A stretch of DNA of 64,000 nucleotides. Source: Vibrio chagasii. Lineage in GTDB: Bacteria > Pseudomonadota > Gammaproteobacteria > Enterobacterales > Vibrionaceae. The notes under the pieces were generated by a model. That model made no database searches, was not told the origin of the DNA, and worked only from the letters and a program-made list of their open reading frames with translations. A program made the position numbers and the translations under genes. The stretch covers positions 744,001-808,000 of the forward strand of contig NZ_AP025465.1 of assembly GCF_024347355.1 (NCBI RefSeq), written 5' to 3'. This document shows positions 44,699 to 54,655 of the stretch, one piece after another. Position 1 is the first letter of the stretch. Each line of letters begins with the position of its first letter.

Positions 44699-46039
44699 AT
44701 GATTACAATAAAGAAGGGTTTGGATCTTCCTATCGCAGGAACTCCATCCCAGGTGATTAATGATGGTAAGTCCATCACTAAAGTCGCCTTGCTTGGCGAA
44801 GAGTACGTTGGTATGCGTCCTACGATGCATGCTCGCGTTGGTGATGAAGTGAAGAAAGGCCAAGTTCTTTTTGCAGATAAAAAGAACCCAGGTGTTGTAT
44901 TTACTTCTCCAGCAAGCGGTAAAGTTATTGAAGTGAACCGTGGTGCTAAGCGTGTTCTTCAATCTCTAGTGATTGAAGTAGCAGGCAATGAGCAAATCAC
45001 GTTCAATAGCTATGAAGCTAACCAACTAGCAGATCTTGACCGTGAAACGGTTAAAGCTCAGTTAGTTGAGTCTGGTTCATGGACCGCTTTGCGAACTCGT
45101 CCGTTCAGCAAGGTTCCAGCAATTGATTCTGAAACTCAGGCTATTTTCGTAACTGCTATGGATACAAATCCGCTAGCAGCTGAGCCAGAATTAATCATTA
45201 ACGAGCAGTCTGATGCTTTCGTTGCTGGTTTAGATATTCTTTCAACTCTGACTAACGGTAAAGTGTACGTTTGTAAAAAAGGTACTAGCTTACCTCGTTC
45301 AGCTCAGTCTAACGTTGAAGAACATGTTTTTGATGGCCCACACCCTGCAGGTCTTGCAGGTACGCATATGCATTACCTATACCCGGTAAATGCAGAAAAC
45401 GTAGCGTGGAGCATTAACTACCAAGATGTTATCGCATTCGGTAAGCTTTTCCTTACTGGTGAGCTTTACACTGATCGTGTTGTTTCTCTGGCTGGTCCAG
45501 TAGTAAACAACCCGCGTCTAGTTCGTACTCAAATTGGTGCTAGCCTTGAAGAGTTGACAGACAGCGAGCTAATGCCAGGCGAAGTTCGTGTGATTTCTGG
45601 TTCTGTACTAACTGGTACACAAGCAACCGGTCCACATGCTTACCTCGGTCGTTACCATCAGCAAGTTTCTGTTCTACGTGAAGGTCGTGATAAAGAGCTA
45701 TTCGGCTGGGCTATGCCTGGTAAGAACAAGTTCTCTGTTACTCGTTCATTCCTTGGTCACCTGTTTAAAGGTCAGTTGTTCAACATGACAACGACTACAA
45801 ACGGTAGTGATCGCTCAATGGTTCCAATCGGTAACTACGAGCGCGTAATGCCTCTAGATATGGAACCTACATTGCTGCTTCGTGATCTATGTGCAGGCGA
45901 CGTTGATAGTGCACAAGCACTAGGTGCGCTAGAGCTAGATGAAGAAGATTTGGCATTGTGTACCTTTGTATGCCCAGGTAAGTACGAGTACGGTCAACTA
46001 CTTCGTGAATGCCTAGATACGATTGAGAAGGAAGGGTAA
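44699..46039 (+). CDS. nqrA: Na+-translocating NADH:quinone reductase subunit A, 446 aa
   Basis: Cytoplasmic-side subunit of the six-subunit Na+-NQR, which oxidises NADH, reduces ubiquinone and pumps Na+. ATG 44699 gives [19 protein letters not shown], the known NqrA N-terminus; GTG 44687 would add four residues. NqrA has a biotin-carboxyl-carrier-like fold near the N-terminus and contributes to quinone binding; conserved blocks are [25 protein letters not shown] and [11 protein letters not shown]. First gene of the operon, 5 bp before nqrB. Confidence 0.97.
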   Translation: MITIKKGLDLPIAGTPSQVINDGKSITKVALLGEEYVGMRPTMHARVGDEVKKGQVLFADKKNPGVVFTSPASGKVIEVNRGAKRVLQSLVIEVAGNEQITFNSYEANQLADLDRETVKAQLVESGSWTALRTRPFSKVPAIDSETQAIFVTAMDTNPLAAEPELIINEQSDAFVAGLDILSTLTNGKVYVCKKGTSLPRSAQSNVEEHVFDGPHPAGLAGTHMHYLYPVNAENVAWSINYQDVIAFGKLFLTGELYTDRVVSLAGPVVNNPRLVRTQIGASLEELTDSELMPGEVRVISGSVLTGTQATGPHAYLGRYHQQVSVLREGRDKELFGWAMPGKNKFSVTRSFLGHLFKGQLFNMTTTTNGSDRSMVPIGNYERVMPLDMEPTLLLRDLCAGDVDSAQALGALELDEEDLALCTFVCPGKYEYGQLLRECLDTIEKEG

Positions 46040-46044
46040 TTTTC

Positions 46045-47289
46045 ATGGGCCTTAAAAAGTTTCTTGAAGACATCGAGCATCATTTTGAGCCAGGTGGTAA
46101 ACACGAGAAGTGGTTCGCGCTTTACGAAGCAGCGGCTACAGTGTTCTACACGCCAGGTCTTATCACAAAGAAAAGCTCGCACGTTCGTGATAGCGTTGAC
46201 TTAAAACGTATCATGATCATGGTTTGGTTCGCGGTATTCCCAGCTATGTTCTGGGGTATGTACAACGCGGGTGGCCAAGCTATCGCTGCACTTAACCACA
46301 TGTACGCAGGCGCTGAGCTAGCATCTGTAATCGATGGTAACTGGCACTACTGGCTAACTCAAATGCTTGGCGCCTCCTTAGGAGCCGATGCGGGTGTTGG
46401 CAGTAAGATGCTACTTGGTGCGACTTACTTCCTACCTATCTACGCAACGGTATTTATCGTTGGTGGTTTCTGGGAAGTTCTGTTCTGTATGGTGCGTAAG
46501 CACGAAGTTAACGAAGGTTTCTTTGTAACTTCTATCCTGTTTGCGCTTATCGTTCCGCCAACACTTCCTCTATGGCAAGCAGCTCTAGGTATTACCTTCG
46601 GTGTTGTTGTTGCTAAAGAGATCTTTGGTGGTACAGGTCGTAACTTCCTAAACCCTGCGCTTGCTGGCCGTGCGTTCCTATTCTTTGCATACCCTGCACA
46701 GATTTCAGGTGACGTAGTTTGGACTGCTGCAGATGGTTTCTCTGGTGCAACTGCGCTTAGCCAATGGGCTCAAGGCGGCGGTAGCGCGCTAGTGAACACA
46801 GTATCTGGTGAAGCAATCACTTGGATGGATGCGTTCATTGGTAACATCCCAGGTTCTATCGGTGAAGTATCGACTCTAGCACTTATGATTGGTGCAGCGA
46901 TGATCGTTTACATGCGTATCGCTTCATGGCGCATCATTGCTGGTGTAATGATCGGTATGATTGCTGTGTCTACGCTATTCAATGTGATCGGTTCTGATAC
47001 TAACGCAATGTTCAGCATGCCTTGGCACTGGCACCTAGTTCTAGGTGGCTTCGCATTCGGTATGTTCTTCATGGCGACAGACCCTGTATCAGCTTCATTT
47101 ACCAACAAAGGTAAGTGGTGGTACGGCATCCTAATCGGCGCAATGTGTGTAATGATCCGTGTAGTTAACCCTGCATACCCAGAAGGCATGATGCTTGCGA
47201 TTCTATTCGCAAACCTATTTGCTCCTCTGTTTGACCACGTTGTAATCGAGAAGAACATTAAGCGGAGACTAGCTCGCTATGGCAAGTAA
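46045..47289 (+). CDS. nqrB: Na+-NQR subunit B, 414 aa
   Basis: Main ion-translocating membrane subunit, with about ten helices. Covalent FMN is expected on T236 in the DGFSGAT motif, added by ApbE. Other conserved stretches are [24 protein letters not shown] and [20 protein letters not shown]. The C-terminus overlaps the nqrC start by 11 bp. Confidence 0.97.
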   Translation: MGLKKFLEDIEHHFEPGGKHEKWFALYEAAATVFYTPGLITKKSSHVRDSVDLKRIMIMVWFAVFPAMFWGMYNAGGQAIAALNHMYAGAELASVIDGNWHYWLTQMLGASLGADAGVGSKMLLGATYFLPIYATVFIVGGFWEVLFCMVRKHEVNEGFFVTSILFALIVPPTLPLWQAALGITFGVVVAKEIFGGTGRNFLNPALAGRAFLFFAYPAQISGDVVWTAADGFSGATALSQWAQGGGSALVNTVSGEAITWMDAFIGNIPGSIGEVSTLALMIGAAMIVYMRIASWRIIAGVMIGMIAVSTLFNVIGSDTNAMFSMPWHWHLVLGGFAFGMFFMATDPVSASFTNKGKWWYGILIGAMCVMIRVVNPAYPEGMMLAILFANLFAPLFDHVVIEKNIKRRLARYGK

Positions 47290-48046
47290 TAACGATAGCA
47301 TTAAAAAGACGCTGTTTGTTGTTATCGCATTGAGCCTAGTGTGCTCAATCATCGTTTCAACAGCTGCAGTTGTTCTTAAACCTAAGCAACAAGCTAACGC
47401 GGTTCTGGATCAGCAAACTAAGATCCTAGAAGTTGCAGGTGTTGACCTTGAAGGTGACATCCCAGCGCTGTACGCAGAGAACATCGAACCTCGTCTAGTT
47501 GATTTCGCTACTGGTGATTTCGTTGACGGTGATGCTTCTGCATACGACCAACGTAAAGCGGCAAAAGATCCAGCTCAGTCAATCAAGCTTTCAGCTGAAG
47601 ATGACATCGCTAAGATCCTTCGTCGTGCTAACACAGGTACTGTATACCTAGTGAAAGACGGTGCTGAAACTACTAAAGTTATCATCCCTGTTCACGGTAA
47701 CGGCCTATGGTCAATGATGTACGCATTCGTTGCGGTAGAAACTGATGGCAACACAGTTTCTGGTATCACTTACTACGAGCAAGGTGAAACTCCTGGACTT
47801 GGTGGTGAAGTTGAGAACCCAACTTGGCGTGCTCAATTCGTTGGTAAGAAATTATTCGACGAAAACCACAAGCCAGCTATCAAGGTAGTTAAAGGTGGTG
47901 CTCCTGAAGGTACTGAGCACGGTGTTGATGGCCTTTCTGGTGCAACACTGACCAGTGTTGGCGTTCAACATACATTTGACTTCTGGTTAGGTGATATGGG
48001 CTTTGGTCCGTTCCTAGCAAAAGTTCGTGACGGAGGTCTGAACTAA
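47279..48046 (+). CDS. nqrC: Na+-NQR subunit C, 255 aa
   Basis: One N-terminal membrane helix (about 10-34) and a periplasmic FMN-binding domain. The flavinylation motif DGLSGAT places the covalent FMN on T223. Conserved blocks are [15 protein letters not shown] and [22 protein letters not shown]. Overlaps nqrB by 11 bp and nqrD by 1 bp. Confidence 0.97.
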   Translation: MASNNDSIKKTLFVVIALSLVCSIIVSTAAVVLKPKQQANAVLDQQTKILEVAGVDLEGDIPALYAENIEPRLVDFATGDFVDGDASAYDQRKAAKDPAQSIKLSAEDDIAKILRRANTGTVYLVKDGAETTKVIIPVHGNGLWSMMYAFVAVETDGNTVSGITYYEQGETPGLGGEVENPTWRAQFVGKKLFDENHKPAIKVVKGGAPEGTEHGVDGLSGATLTSVGVQHTFDFWLGDMGFGPFLAKVRDGGLN

Positions 48047-48678
48047 TGTCTAGTGCAAAAGAAATTAAAAAGAGCATTTTAGCGCCAGTATTGGATAACA
48101 ACCCAATCGCGCTACAGGTTCTTGGTGTGTGTTCTGCTCTTGCGGTAACCACTAAGCTAGAAACAGCATTTGTTATGACTATCGCGGTAATGTTTGTTAC
48201 TGCTCTGTCTAACTTCTTCGTTTCTCTAATCCGTAACCACATTCCTAACAGTGTGCGTATCATCGTTCAGATGGCAATTATCGCATCATTAGTAATCGTG
48301 GTAGACCAAGTGCTAAAAGCATACCTATACGATATCTCTAAGCAGCTATCTGTATTCGTAGGCCTAATCATTACTAACTGTATTGTAATGGGTCGTGCTG
48401 AAGCATTCGCAATGAAGTCTGCGCCAATCCCATCTCTAATCGATGGTCTTGGTAACGGTCTTGGTTACGGTTTCGTTCTTATCACTGTTGGTTTCTTCCG
48501 TGAGCTTCTAGGCTCTGGCAAACTATTTGGTATGGAAGTACTACCTCTAGTGAGCAACGGTGGTTGGTATCAGCCAAACGGCTTGATGCTTCTAGCACCT
48601 TCTGCATTCTTCCTAATTGGTTTCTTGATTTGGGCGATTCGTACGTTCAAACCAGAGCAAGTAGAAGCGAAGGGGTAA
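48046..48678 (+). CDS. nqrD: Na+-NQR subunit D, 210 aa
   Basis: Six-helix membrane subunit homologous to NqrE and RnfA/RnfE; the pair coordinates a 2Fe-2S cluster in the membrane centre. Cys candidates are in [12 protein letters not shown] (near residue 29) and [19 protein letters not shown] (near 112), the two helices that carry the cluster ligands in the family. Confidence 0.97.
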   Translation: MSSAKEIKKSILAPVLDNNPIALQVLGVCSALAVTTKLETAFVMTIAVMFVTALSNFFVSLIRNHIPNSVRIIVQMAIIASLVIVVDQVLKAYLYDISKQLSVFVGLIITNCIVMGRAEAFAMKSAPIPSLIDGLGNGLGYGFVLITVGFFRELLGSGKLFGMEVLPLVSNGGWYQPNGLMLLAPSAFFLIGFLIWAIRTFKPEQVEAKG

Positions 48679-48685
48679 GGTAGTC

Positions 48686-49282
48686 ATGGAACATTATATT
48701 AGTCTGCTAGTTAAATCGATTTTTATCGAAAACATGGCGCTTTCTTTCTTCCTAGGTATGTGTACATTCCTAGCGGTATCTAAGAAAGTTAAAACTTCTT
48801 TTGGTCTTGGTGTTGCGGTAGTTGTAGTACTTACAATCGCTGTTCCTGTGAACAACCTTGTTTACACAAACATTCTGAAAGAAAACGCGCTTGTTGAAGG
48901 TGTCGATTTAAGTTTCCTTAACTTCATCGCATTCATCGGTGTTATCGCGGCACTTGTACAAATCCTAGAGATGGTTCTAGACCGTTTCTTCCCACCTTTG
49001 TACAACGCACTAGGTATCTTCCTTCCACTGATCACAGTTAACTGTGCAATCTTTGGTGGTGTATCTTTCATGGTAACTCGTGACTACAACTTTGCTGAAT
49101 CTGTTGTTTACGGCTTCGGTTCTGGTGTGGGTTGGATGTTAGCTATCGTTGCTCTTGCGGGTATCCGTGAGAAGATGAAGTACTCTGACGTACCTCCTGG
49201 TCTACGTGGCCTTGGTATCACGTTCATTACTGTTGGTCTGATGGCGTTAGGCTTTATGTCTTTCTCTGGTGTTCAACTGTAG
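48686..49282 (+). CDS. nqrE: Na+-NQR subunit E, 198 aa
   Basis: Membrane partner of NqrD with inverted topology. Cluster-ligand Cys are in [16 protein letters not shown] (near 26) and [18 protein letters not shown] (near 120). Seven bases separate it from nqrD; 29 bp and an AAGGAAT ribosome-binding site precede nqrF. Confidence 0.97.
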   Translation: MEHYISLLVKSIFIENMALSFFLGMCTFLAVSKKVKTSFGLGVAVVVVLTIAVPVNNLVYTNILKENALVEGVDLSFLNFIAFIGVIAALVQILEMVLDRFFPPLYNALGIFLPLITVNCAIFGGVSFMVTRDYNFAESVVYGFGSGVGWMLAIVALAGIREKMKYSDVPPGLRGLGITFITVGLMALGFMSFSGVQL

Positions 49283-49311
49283 GGTAAGCACCCAGTAATA
49301 AGGAATAACAA

Positions 49312-50538
49312 ATGCAAAGCATTATTCTTGGCGTAGCGATGTTTACCATTATTGTATTGGCTTTAGTGCTAGTGATTCTATTCGCTAAATCTAAGCTAGT
49401 ACCATCAGGTGACATCACTATTTCAGTAAATGGCGACCCTGAAAAGGCGATCGTTACTCAACCTGGTAGCAAGCTACTTGGTGCCCTAGCGGGTGCTGGT
49501 ATCTTCGTATCTTCTGCTTGTGGTGGCGGTGGCTCTTGTGGTCAGTGTCGTGTAAAAGTTAAGTCTGGCGGTGGCGACATCCTACCAACTGAACTTGATC
49601 ACATCACAAAAGGCGAAGCTCGCGAAGGCGAACGTCTTGCATGTCAAGTTGCTATGAAAACTGACATGGAGATTGAACTAGACGAAGATATCTTTGGTGT
49701 TAAAAAGTGGGAATGTACTGTTATCTCGAATAACAACGAAGCTACTTTCATCAAAGAACTTGCACTAGCAATCCCTGAAGGTGAAGAAGTACCGTTCCGC
49801 GCGGGTGGTTACATTCAGATTGAAGCTGAACCACATCACGTGAAATACGCAGATTACGATATTCCTGAGGAATACCGTGGTGACTGGGATAAGTTCAACC
49901 TATTCCGTTACGAGTCTATCGTTAAAGAACATTCAATCCGTGCTTACTCAATGGCTTCATACCCAGAAGAGAAAGGCATCATTAAGTTGAACGTTCGTAT
50001 CGCGACTCCGCCGCCAAACAACCCAGACGTAGCTCCAGGTGTGATGTCTTCATACATCTGGTCTCTTAAGCCTGGTGACAAGTGTACGATTTCTGGTCCA
50101 TTTGGTGAGTTCTTCGCTAAAGACACAGACAACGAAATGGTATTCATCGGTGGTGGTGCAGGTATGGCGCCTATGCGTTCTCATATCTTCGACCAACTTA
50201 AGCGTCTTAAGTCTACTCGTAAGATGTCTTACTGGTACGGCGCACGTTCTAAGCGTGAGATGTTCTACATTGAAGATTTCGATGGTCTAGCGGCTGCAAA
50301 CGAAAACTTCGTGTGGCACTGTGCACTGTCTGATCCTCAACCAGAGGACAACTGGGACGGTTACACTGGTTTCATCCACAACGTATTGTACGAAAACTAC
50401 CTGAAGGACCACGAAGCTCCTGAAGATTGTGAGTACTACATGTGTGGTCCACCGATGATGAACGCTGCTGTTATCGGCATGCTGAAAGATCTTGGTGTAG
50501 AAGATGAAAACATCCTACTAGATGACTTCGGTGGTTAA
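49312..50538 (+). CDS. nqrF: Na+-NQR subunit F, NADH dehydrogenase subunit, 408 aa
   Basis: Electron entry subunit. One N-terminal helix (about 3-25), a ferredoxin domain with 2Fe-2S ligands C70, C76, C79 and C111, then a ferredoxin-reductase-like module binding FAD (RAYSMASYP) and NADH ([14 protein letters not shown]; the C-terminal CGPPMM). All ligands are intact. A terminator-like hairpin follows 22 bp later. Confidence 0.97.
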   Translation: MQSIILGVAMFTIIVLALVLVILFAKSKLVPSGDITISVNGDPEKAIVTQPGSKLLGALAGAGIFVSSACGGGGSCGQCRVKVKSGGGDILPTELDHITKGEAREGERLACQVAMKTDMEIELDEDIFGVKKWECTVISNNNEATFIKELALAIPEGEEVPFRAGGYIQIEAEPHHVKYADYDIPEEYRGDWDKFNLFRYESIVKEHSIRAYSMASYPEEKGIIKLNVRIATPPPNNPDVAPGVMSSYIWSLKPGDKCTISGPFGEFFAKDTDNEMVFIGGGAGMAPMRSHIFDQLKRLKSTRKMSYWYGARSKREMFYIEDFDGLAAANENFVWHCALSDPQPEDNWDGYTGFIHNVLYENYLKDHEAPEDCEYYMCGPPMMNAAVIGMLKDLGVEDENILLDDFGG

Positions 50539-50559
50539 TCCACTTAAGTGATTGATATT

Positions 50560-50592
50560 ATGGCTGACTCCTACGAGTCAGCCATTTGTTTT
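50560..50592 (+). terminator. Terminator or attenuator between nqrF and apbE
   Basis: A perfect 11-bp stem (atggctgactc/gagtcagccat) with a CTAC loop and a T-rich tail. Placed inside the operon, it could lower expression of apbE and nqrM relative to the structural genes. Confidence 0.8.
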
Positions 50593-50712
50593 TCTAAGAC
50601 AGCTTTTGACAACATACTGGCTTATATAAGAAAGAGTAAGGCATTCAAAATACCTATTTTTTACTCTTATTTTTCCTTATATAAATCCTCAACATTAGAC
50701 AGGAGTAAGCAA

Positions 50713-51717
50713 GTGAGAATTTGGCTTGTTGCATTAACTTCTTTGATTTTTCTTGCGGGCTGTGAGCAGTCAAGAGAGCAAGTGCATTTGAGTGGCCCAA
50801 CGATGGGCACGAGTTACAATATTAAATACATCAACAGTGATGAATTTCCTGAGTCTAATGAAGTTCATACTGAAATCGATCGTCTACTTGAAGAAGTAAA
50901 CGACCAGATGTCGACGTACCGTGAAGATTCAGAGTTGAGCCGCTTTAACCAATACAAAGGTGCTGACGCATTCGAAGTGTCTGAGCAAACAGCGACGGTT
51001 GTGAAAGAAGCGATTCGTTTGAACGGTCTTACTGAAGGAGCACTGGATGTAACGGTTGGTCCATTAGTTAACTTATGGGGCTTTGGTCCTGAAGCTCGCC
51101 CTGAAGTTGTGCCATCAGATGAAGAGCTGGCGGCTCGTAAGGCTAAGATTGGTATTCATCACCTTAGCGTTGAAGGTAATATGTTGAAGAAAGACCTACC
51201 TAACCTGTATGTCGATCTATCCACGATTGCAAAAGGTTGGGGCGTTGATGTCGTCGCTGACTACCTTGATTCTATCGGTATTCACAACTATATGGTTGAA
51301 GTCGGTGGCGAAATTCGTCTGAAAGGTTTAAACCGTGAGAACGTGGGCTGGCGTATCGCGATTGAGAAACCAAGCGTTGACGAGCGTAATATCCAAGAGA
51401 TCATCGAGCCGGGTGATATGGCTATCGCAACCTCTGGTGATTACCGTAACTATTTTGAACGTGATGGTGTTCGTTACTCACACATCATCAACCCTGAAAC
51501 AGGAAAGCCTCTTCACCATAAAGTGGTTTCTGTAACAGTTTTAAACTCGTCTTCAATGACTGCAGACGGTTTATCTACAGGCCTTATGGTCTTAGGTGAA
51601 GAGAAAGGAATGGAAGTCGCAAACCAACATAACATCCCAGTGTTCATGGTGGTAAAAACAGCAGATGGCTTTAAAGAAGTTGCTTCTGAAGCATTTAAGC
51701 CATACTTAGGTAAATAA
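50713..51717 (+). CDS. apbE: FAD:protein FMN transferase ApbE, 334 aa
   Basis: Mg2+-dependent flavin transferase that attaches FMN through a phosphoester to the Thr residues of NqrB and NqrC. GTG 50713 is chosen because AGGAG lies 7 nt upstream and the product opens with a lipoprotein signal (VRIWLVALTSLIFLAGC17); the frame extends back to 50548 but without a start signal. Typical blocks are LSGPTMGTSYNIKY, TVGPLVNLWGFGP, TIAKGWGVDVVADYLD and HIINPETGKPL. Downstream position in the nqr operon fits its role exactly. Confidence 0.95.
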   Translation: MRIWLVALTSLIFLAGCEQSREQVHLSGPTMGTSYNIKYINSDEFPESNEVHTEIDRLLEEVNDQMSTYREDSELSRFNQYKGADAFEVSEQTATVVKEAIRLNGLTEGALDVTVGPLVNLWGFGPEARPEVVPSDEELAARKAKIGIHHLSVEGNMLKKDLPNLYVDLSTIAKGWGVDVVADYLDSIGIHNYMVEVGGEIRLKGLNRENVGWRIAIEKPSVDERNIQEIIEPGDMAIATSGDYRNYFERDGVRYSHIINPETGKPLHHKVVSVTVLNSSSMTADGLSTGLMVLGEEKGMEVANQHNIPVFMVVKTADGFKEVASEAFKPYLGK

Positions 51718-51733
51718 GGTAAGCGAGAAAATT

Positions 51734-51988
51734 ATGAATACATTTCTGATTACATTTGGTGTTTTTCTAGCTGTGATTACAGCAATGTCTATTGGCTACA
51801 TCATTCAAAAGAAAGTAGTTAAAGGTAGCTGTGGTGGCTTAGGTGCAGTTGGTATTGATAAAGTATGTAACTGCCCAGAACCTTGTGATGCGCGTAAAAA
51901 GCGTGAAGCTCGTGAAGCTTACCGCGAAGAGAAACTGGCCGAGCGTCAGCAAAAAGAAGCTGCTTGGAATAAAGATCGTATTGCTTAA
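51734..51988 (+). CDS. nqrM: Na+-NQR maturation protein NqrM, 84 aa
   Basis: Small DUF539 protein needed to mature the NQR complex, thought to supply iron to the NqrD/E cluster. It has one N-terminal helix (about 3-25) followed by four Cys: C33 in GSCGGLG, and C45, C47 and C51 in VCNCPEPC. The rest is a charged coil. It closes the nqr operon. Confidence 0.94.
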   Translation: MNTFLITFGVFLAVITAMSIGYIIQKKVVKGSCGGLGAVGIDKVCNCPEPCDARKKREAREAYREEKLAERQQKEAAWNKDRIA

Positions 51989-52031
51989 TCAGCGATATTG
52001 ATTGGGAGCGAATTAAGCTTTCCAAGAACAG

Positions 52032-52063
52032 AAGCCCAAGGTATGTGCCTTGGGCTTTTTTTG
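52032..52063 (+). terminator. Intrinsic terminator of the nqr operon
   Basis: A 10-bp stem (aagcccaagg/ccttgggctt) with a 6-nt loop and a long T run, 43 bp after the nqrM stop. Confidence 0.92.
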
Positions 52064-52100
52064 TTTTTCGCTAATTGGATTCATGCTTAGAAAGGTTCAG

Positions 52101-53342
52101 CTACTCGTTAACTAACTGAAGATTATTGCGAGCGCACACTAGCTGGTTTCGACCTTGTTCTTTAGCGGTATAAAGCAGTTCGTCGGCGGCTTTAATCTGT
52201 TCATCTAAAGAGCCCATTTGATCGGTTACCCCAATGCTCATGGTCACTTTAATGATTTGTGAATCATGCATCACTTGGTGACTTTCAATTGCATCTCTCA
52301 TGGATTCCAACTCTTCCACAAACTGTTCAAATGGGCCGCAAGATTGAATGCAAAATTCTTCTCCGCCAAAACGAACGGGTAAGTCATCTTTAAAGTGTTG
52401 CTTGATAATTTTTCCAACTTCAATCAACACCGCATCACCACCATCGTGACCATAGGTATCATTCACTTTCTTAAAGAAGTCGATATCCATCATGGCAATA
52501 TTGCGCTCTTCACAACCTTTACACGTCTGATTAAATAAATAACGACGGTTCCATAGGCCAGTAAGGGCATCCTCGTTAGCGTGACGAAACAGCTCACTCG
52601 TCGCTTCTTTCATATCGAGGAGTTGATGAATTCGACAGAAGAATTCTTCTTGATTAAAGGGCTTATAGAGGAAATCATTGGCGCCAGCTTTAAGGAAACG
52701 AGCGGTCATGGTGCGGTCATCACTGCCTGATAAGCCAAGGATAGCGAGTTGGTTACGGTCGTGCTGCACTCGAATGTCACGAGTCATCGAAATACCGTCT
52801 TTATTTGGCATATCGTGGTCAGTGACCACAACGGTGATATCAGGATCGTTTTGCAGCAGTGCGAGCGCTTGCTCTCCATCTTCTGCCTGAACGGTTTGAA
52901 TATATTGGTGTTCAAGAAGTTGAACGACATATCGGCGAACCACAGCAGAATCATCAACAACCAGAGCTTTATGGTGTCGATTATTCGAGATTCGTTTTAC
53001 AAGCGGTAGCAAGTAACTGACCGATGACATGCTGTCTTTGAGGATGTAATCCAACACACCTTTAGCCAGAACTTGTTCTCGTAGGGTGTTGTTGAACATG
53101 CCGGTAAGCACGATGATTTTTTGCTGATAGCCGAGCACTAAATCAATGATCTCACCATCTTGGCCGTCAGGTAGGCAGTAGTCGAGCACGGCGCACAAGA
53201 AATCCGTCCCTTGCTCTAAGATAGCTTTGGCTTCAGCCACAGATTCTGCGAGCGCAACTTCATAACCATCGTTTTTAAATTGCTGGTAAAGGTAGTTTCT
53301 GAATGCGCGACTGTCCTCTACTACTAGTATTTTTTCACTCAA
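52101..53342 (-). CDS. Dual-receiver diguanylate cyclase (REC-REC-GGDEF), 413 aa
   Basis: Response regulator predicted to make cyclic di-GMP. The first receiver (about 3-118) has phospho-acceptor D54 in LDYCLPDG; the second (about 125-243) has D175 in TDHDMPNKDG with a conserved LYKPF. The GGDEF domain (about 255-405) has an intact active site GGEEF (326-330) and the DALTGLWNRR signature. The product-inhibition I-site, RxxD, has Phe in place of Arg, so feedback inhibition may be lost. It has no membrane segment and no adjacent sensor kinase gene. Confidence 0.92.
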   Translation of the reverse strand: MSEKILVVEDSRAFRNYLYQQFKNDGYEVALAESVAEAKAILEQGTDFLCAVLDYCLPDGQDGEIIDLVLGYQQKIIVLTGMFNNTLREQVLAKGVLDYILKDSMSSVSYLLPLVKRISNNRHHKALVVDDSAVVRRYVVQLLEHQYIQTVQAEDGEQALALLQNDPDITVVVTDHDMPNKDGISMTRDIRVQHDRNQLAILGLSGSDDRTMTARFLKAGANDFLYKPFNQEEFFCRIHQLLDMKEATSELFRHANEDALTGLWNRRYLFNQTCKGCEERNIAMMDIDFFKKVNDTYGHDGGDAVLIEVGKIIKQHFKDDLPVRFGGEEFCIQSCGPFEQFVEELESMRDAIESHQVMHDSQIIKVTMSIGVTDQMGSLDEQIKAADELLYTAKEQGRNQLVCARNNLQLVNE

Positions 53343-53465
53343 AAGCTATCCCTACTTATAGACTAAATACTCCTAACAATACTATCAGAAGAGTAGGTGG
53401 CGATTGAAGCTAAACCTGTTGAGCTGGACTCTAGATCATTTTAAAACCAACAATTATCCATTATA

Positions 53466-53481
53466 CTGTTCATAGATACAG
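53466..53481 (+). promoter_or_regulatory. LexA (SOS) box of dinB
   Basis: ctgttcatagatacag fits CTG-N10-CAG. It overlaps a TATACT -10-like hexamer (53462-53467), so LexA would block RNA polymerase directly. Confidence 0.85.
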
Positions 53482-53504
53482 TTGTAAGGTTGAATTACTG
53501 GTTG

Positions 53505-54581
53505 ATGTGTAGTGCGGACCAAGAGAAAGTGAGAAAAATAATCCATGTCGATATGGACTGTTTTTACGCGGCTGTAGAAATGCGAGATAACCCGGCTTAC
53601 CGTAATCGACCGTTAGCCGTAGGCGGGCATGAAAAGCAGCGTGGTGTGCTCAGCACATGCAATTATGAAGCGCGTAAGTTTGGTGTTCGTTCGGCCATGC
53701 CGACAGCTAAAGCGCTACAACTCTGTCCTAACTTGTTAGTTGTGCCGGGAAGAATGTCGGTTTATGTCGAGATCTCTAAAAAGATCCGTGAGATTTTCTC
53801 TCGATATACTTCGGTGATCGAACCGTTGTCGTTGGATGAAGCATTTCTTGATGTGACCGACTCAAAGCAGTGTCATGGCTCGGCAACGTTAATAGCAGAG
53901 TCGATTCGTCGTGATATTTGGAATGAACTTAATCTAACGGCGTCTGCCGGTATTGCTCCTATAAAGTTTTTGGCGAAAGTGGCTTCGGATATGAATAAGC
54001 CTAACGGGCAATTCGTTATCCCTCCACAAGACGTGCAAGCGGTGATCGATGAACTACCACTTGAAAAGATCCCCGGTGTTGGCAAGGTGAGCATTGAAAA
54101 GCTTCACCAAGCGGGCTTTTTTACCTGCAAGGATATAAAAGAGTCTGATTATCGCGATCTATTACTGAAATTTGGTCGCCAGGGCGCCTCGCTGTGGAAG
54201 CGCAGCCATGGTATCGATGAGCGAGAAGTCATTGTCGAGCGTGAGCGAAAGTCTGTTGGGGTTGAAAGAACCTTTACCCAAAACATATCGACTTACGCCG
54301 AGTGTTGGCAAGTGATAGAAGACAAGCTGTTTCCTGAACTTGAAACTCGATTGGAAAAGGCGAGCCCAAGCAAAGCGATCATCAAACAGGGTATTAAGCT
54401 CAAATTCGCTGATTTCCAACAAACCACTATTGAGCACATTCATGCTTCTCTAGACCGCGAGCACTTCAAAGAGCTGTTAAGTGAAATACTCAAAAGGCAG
54501 CAAGGGCGAGAGATACGCTTACTGGGTTTGAGTGTGATGTTGCAGCCCAAAGACCAAATGCGTCAGCTGAGCTTTTTCTAA
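53505..54581 (+). CDS. dinB: DNA polymerase IV (DinB), 358 aa
   Basis: Y-family translesion polymerase, SOS-induced. The palm residues are present: KIIHVDMDCFYAAVE near the N-terminus and SLDEAFLDV with the catalytic Asp-Glu. The finger block YEARKFGVRSAMP and a little-finger domain follow, and the C-terminus ends in a beta-clamp-binding-like peptide (QLSFF). Start options are TTG 53490, ATG 53505 and GTG 53529. GTG would give MRKIIHVDMD as in E. coli; ATG is used here because vibrio DinB proteins often carry a few extra N-terminal residues, but this is uncertain. Confidence 0.93.
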   Translation: MCSADQEKVRKIIHVDMDCFYAAVEMRDNPAYRNRPLAVGGHEKQRGVLSTCNYEARKFGVRSAMPTAKALQLCPNLLVVPGRMSVYVEISKKIREIFSRYTSVIEPLSLDEAFLDVTDSKQCHGSATLIAESIRRDIWNELNLTASAGIAPIKFLAKVASDMNKPNGQFVIPPQDVQAVIDELPLEKIPGVGKVSIEKLHQAGFFTCKDIKESDYRDLLLKFGRQGASLWKRSHGIDEREVIVERERKSVGVERTFTQNISTYAECWQVIEDKLFPELETRLEKASPSKAIIKQGIKLKFADFQQTTIEHIHASLDREHFKELLSEILKRQQGREIRLLGLSVMLQPKDQMRQLSFF

Positions 54582-54608
54582 AGACAGAGATTGGCGAGTG
54601 CTTTTCAT

Positions 54609-54644
54609 AAAAACCGACTTCGCTTTGCGGCATAGTCGGTTTTT
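54609..54644. terminator. Bidirectional terminator between dinB and the RecQ-like gene
   Basis: An 11-bp stem (aaaaaccgact/agtcggttttt) with a 14-nt loop; the A and T ends provide a U tract in both directions for the convergent genes. Confidence 0.85.
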
Positions 54645-54655
54645 ATCGTTTAGAG

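Noticed and set aside
50606..50630. TTGACA hexamer upstream of apbE as a promoter
   Set aside because: The nearest TATA-like hexamers are only 11-13 bp away, not 16-18; no well-spaced -10 was found.
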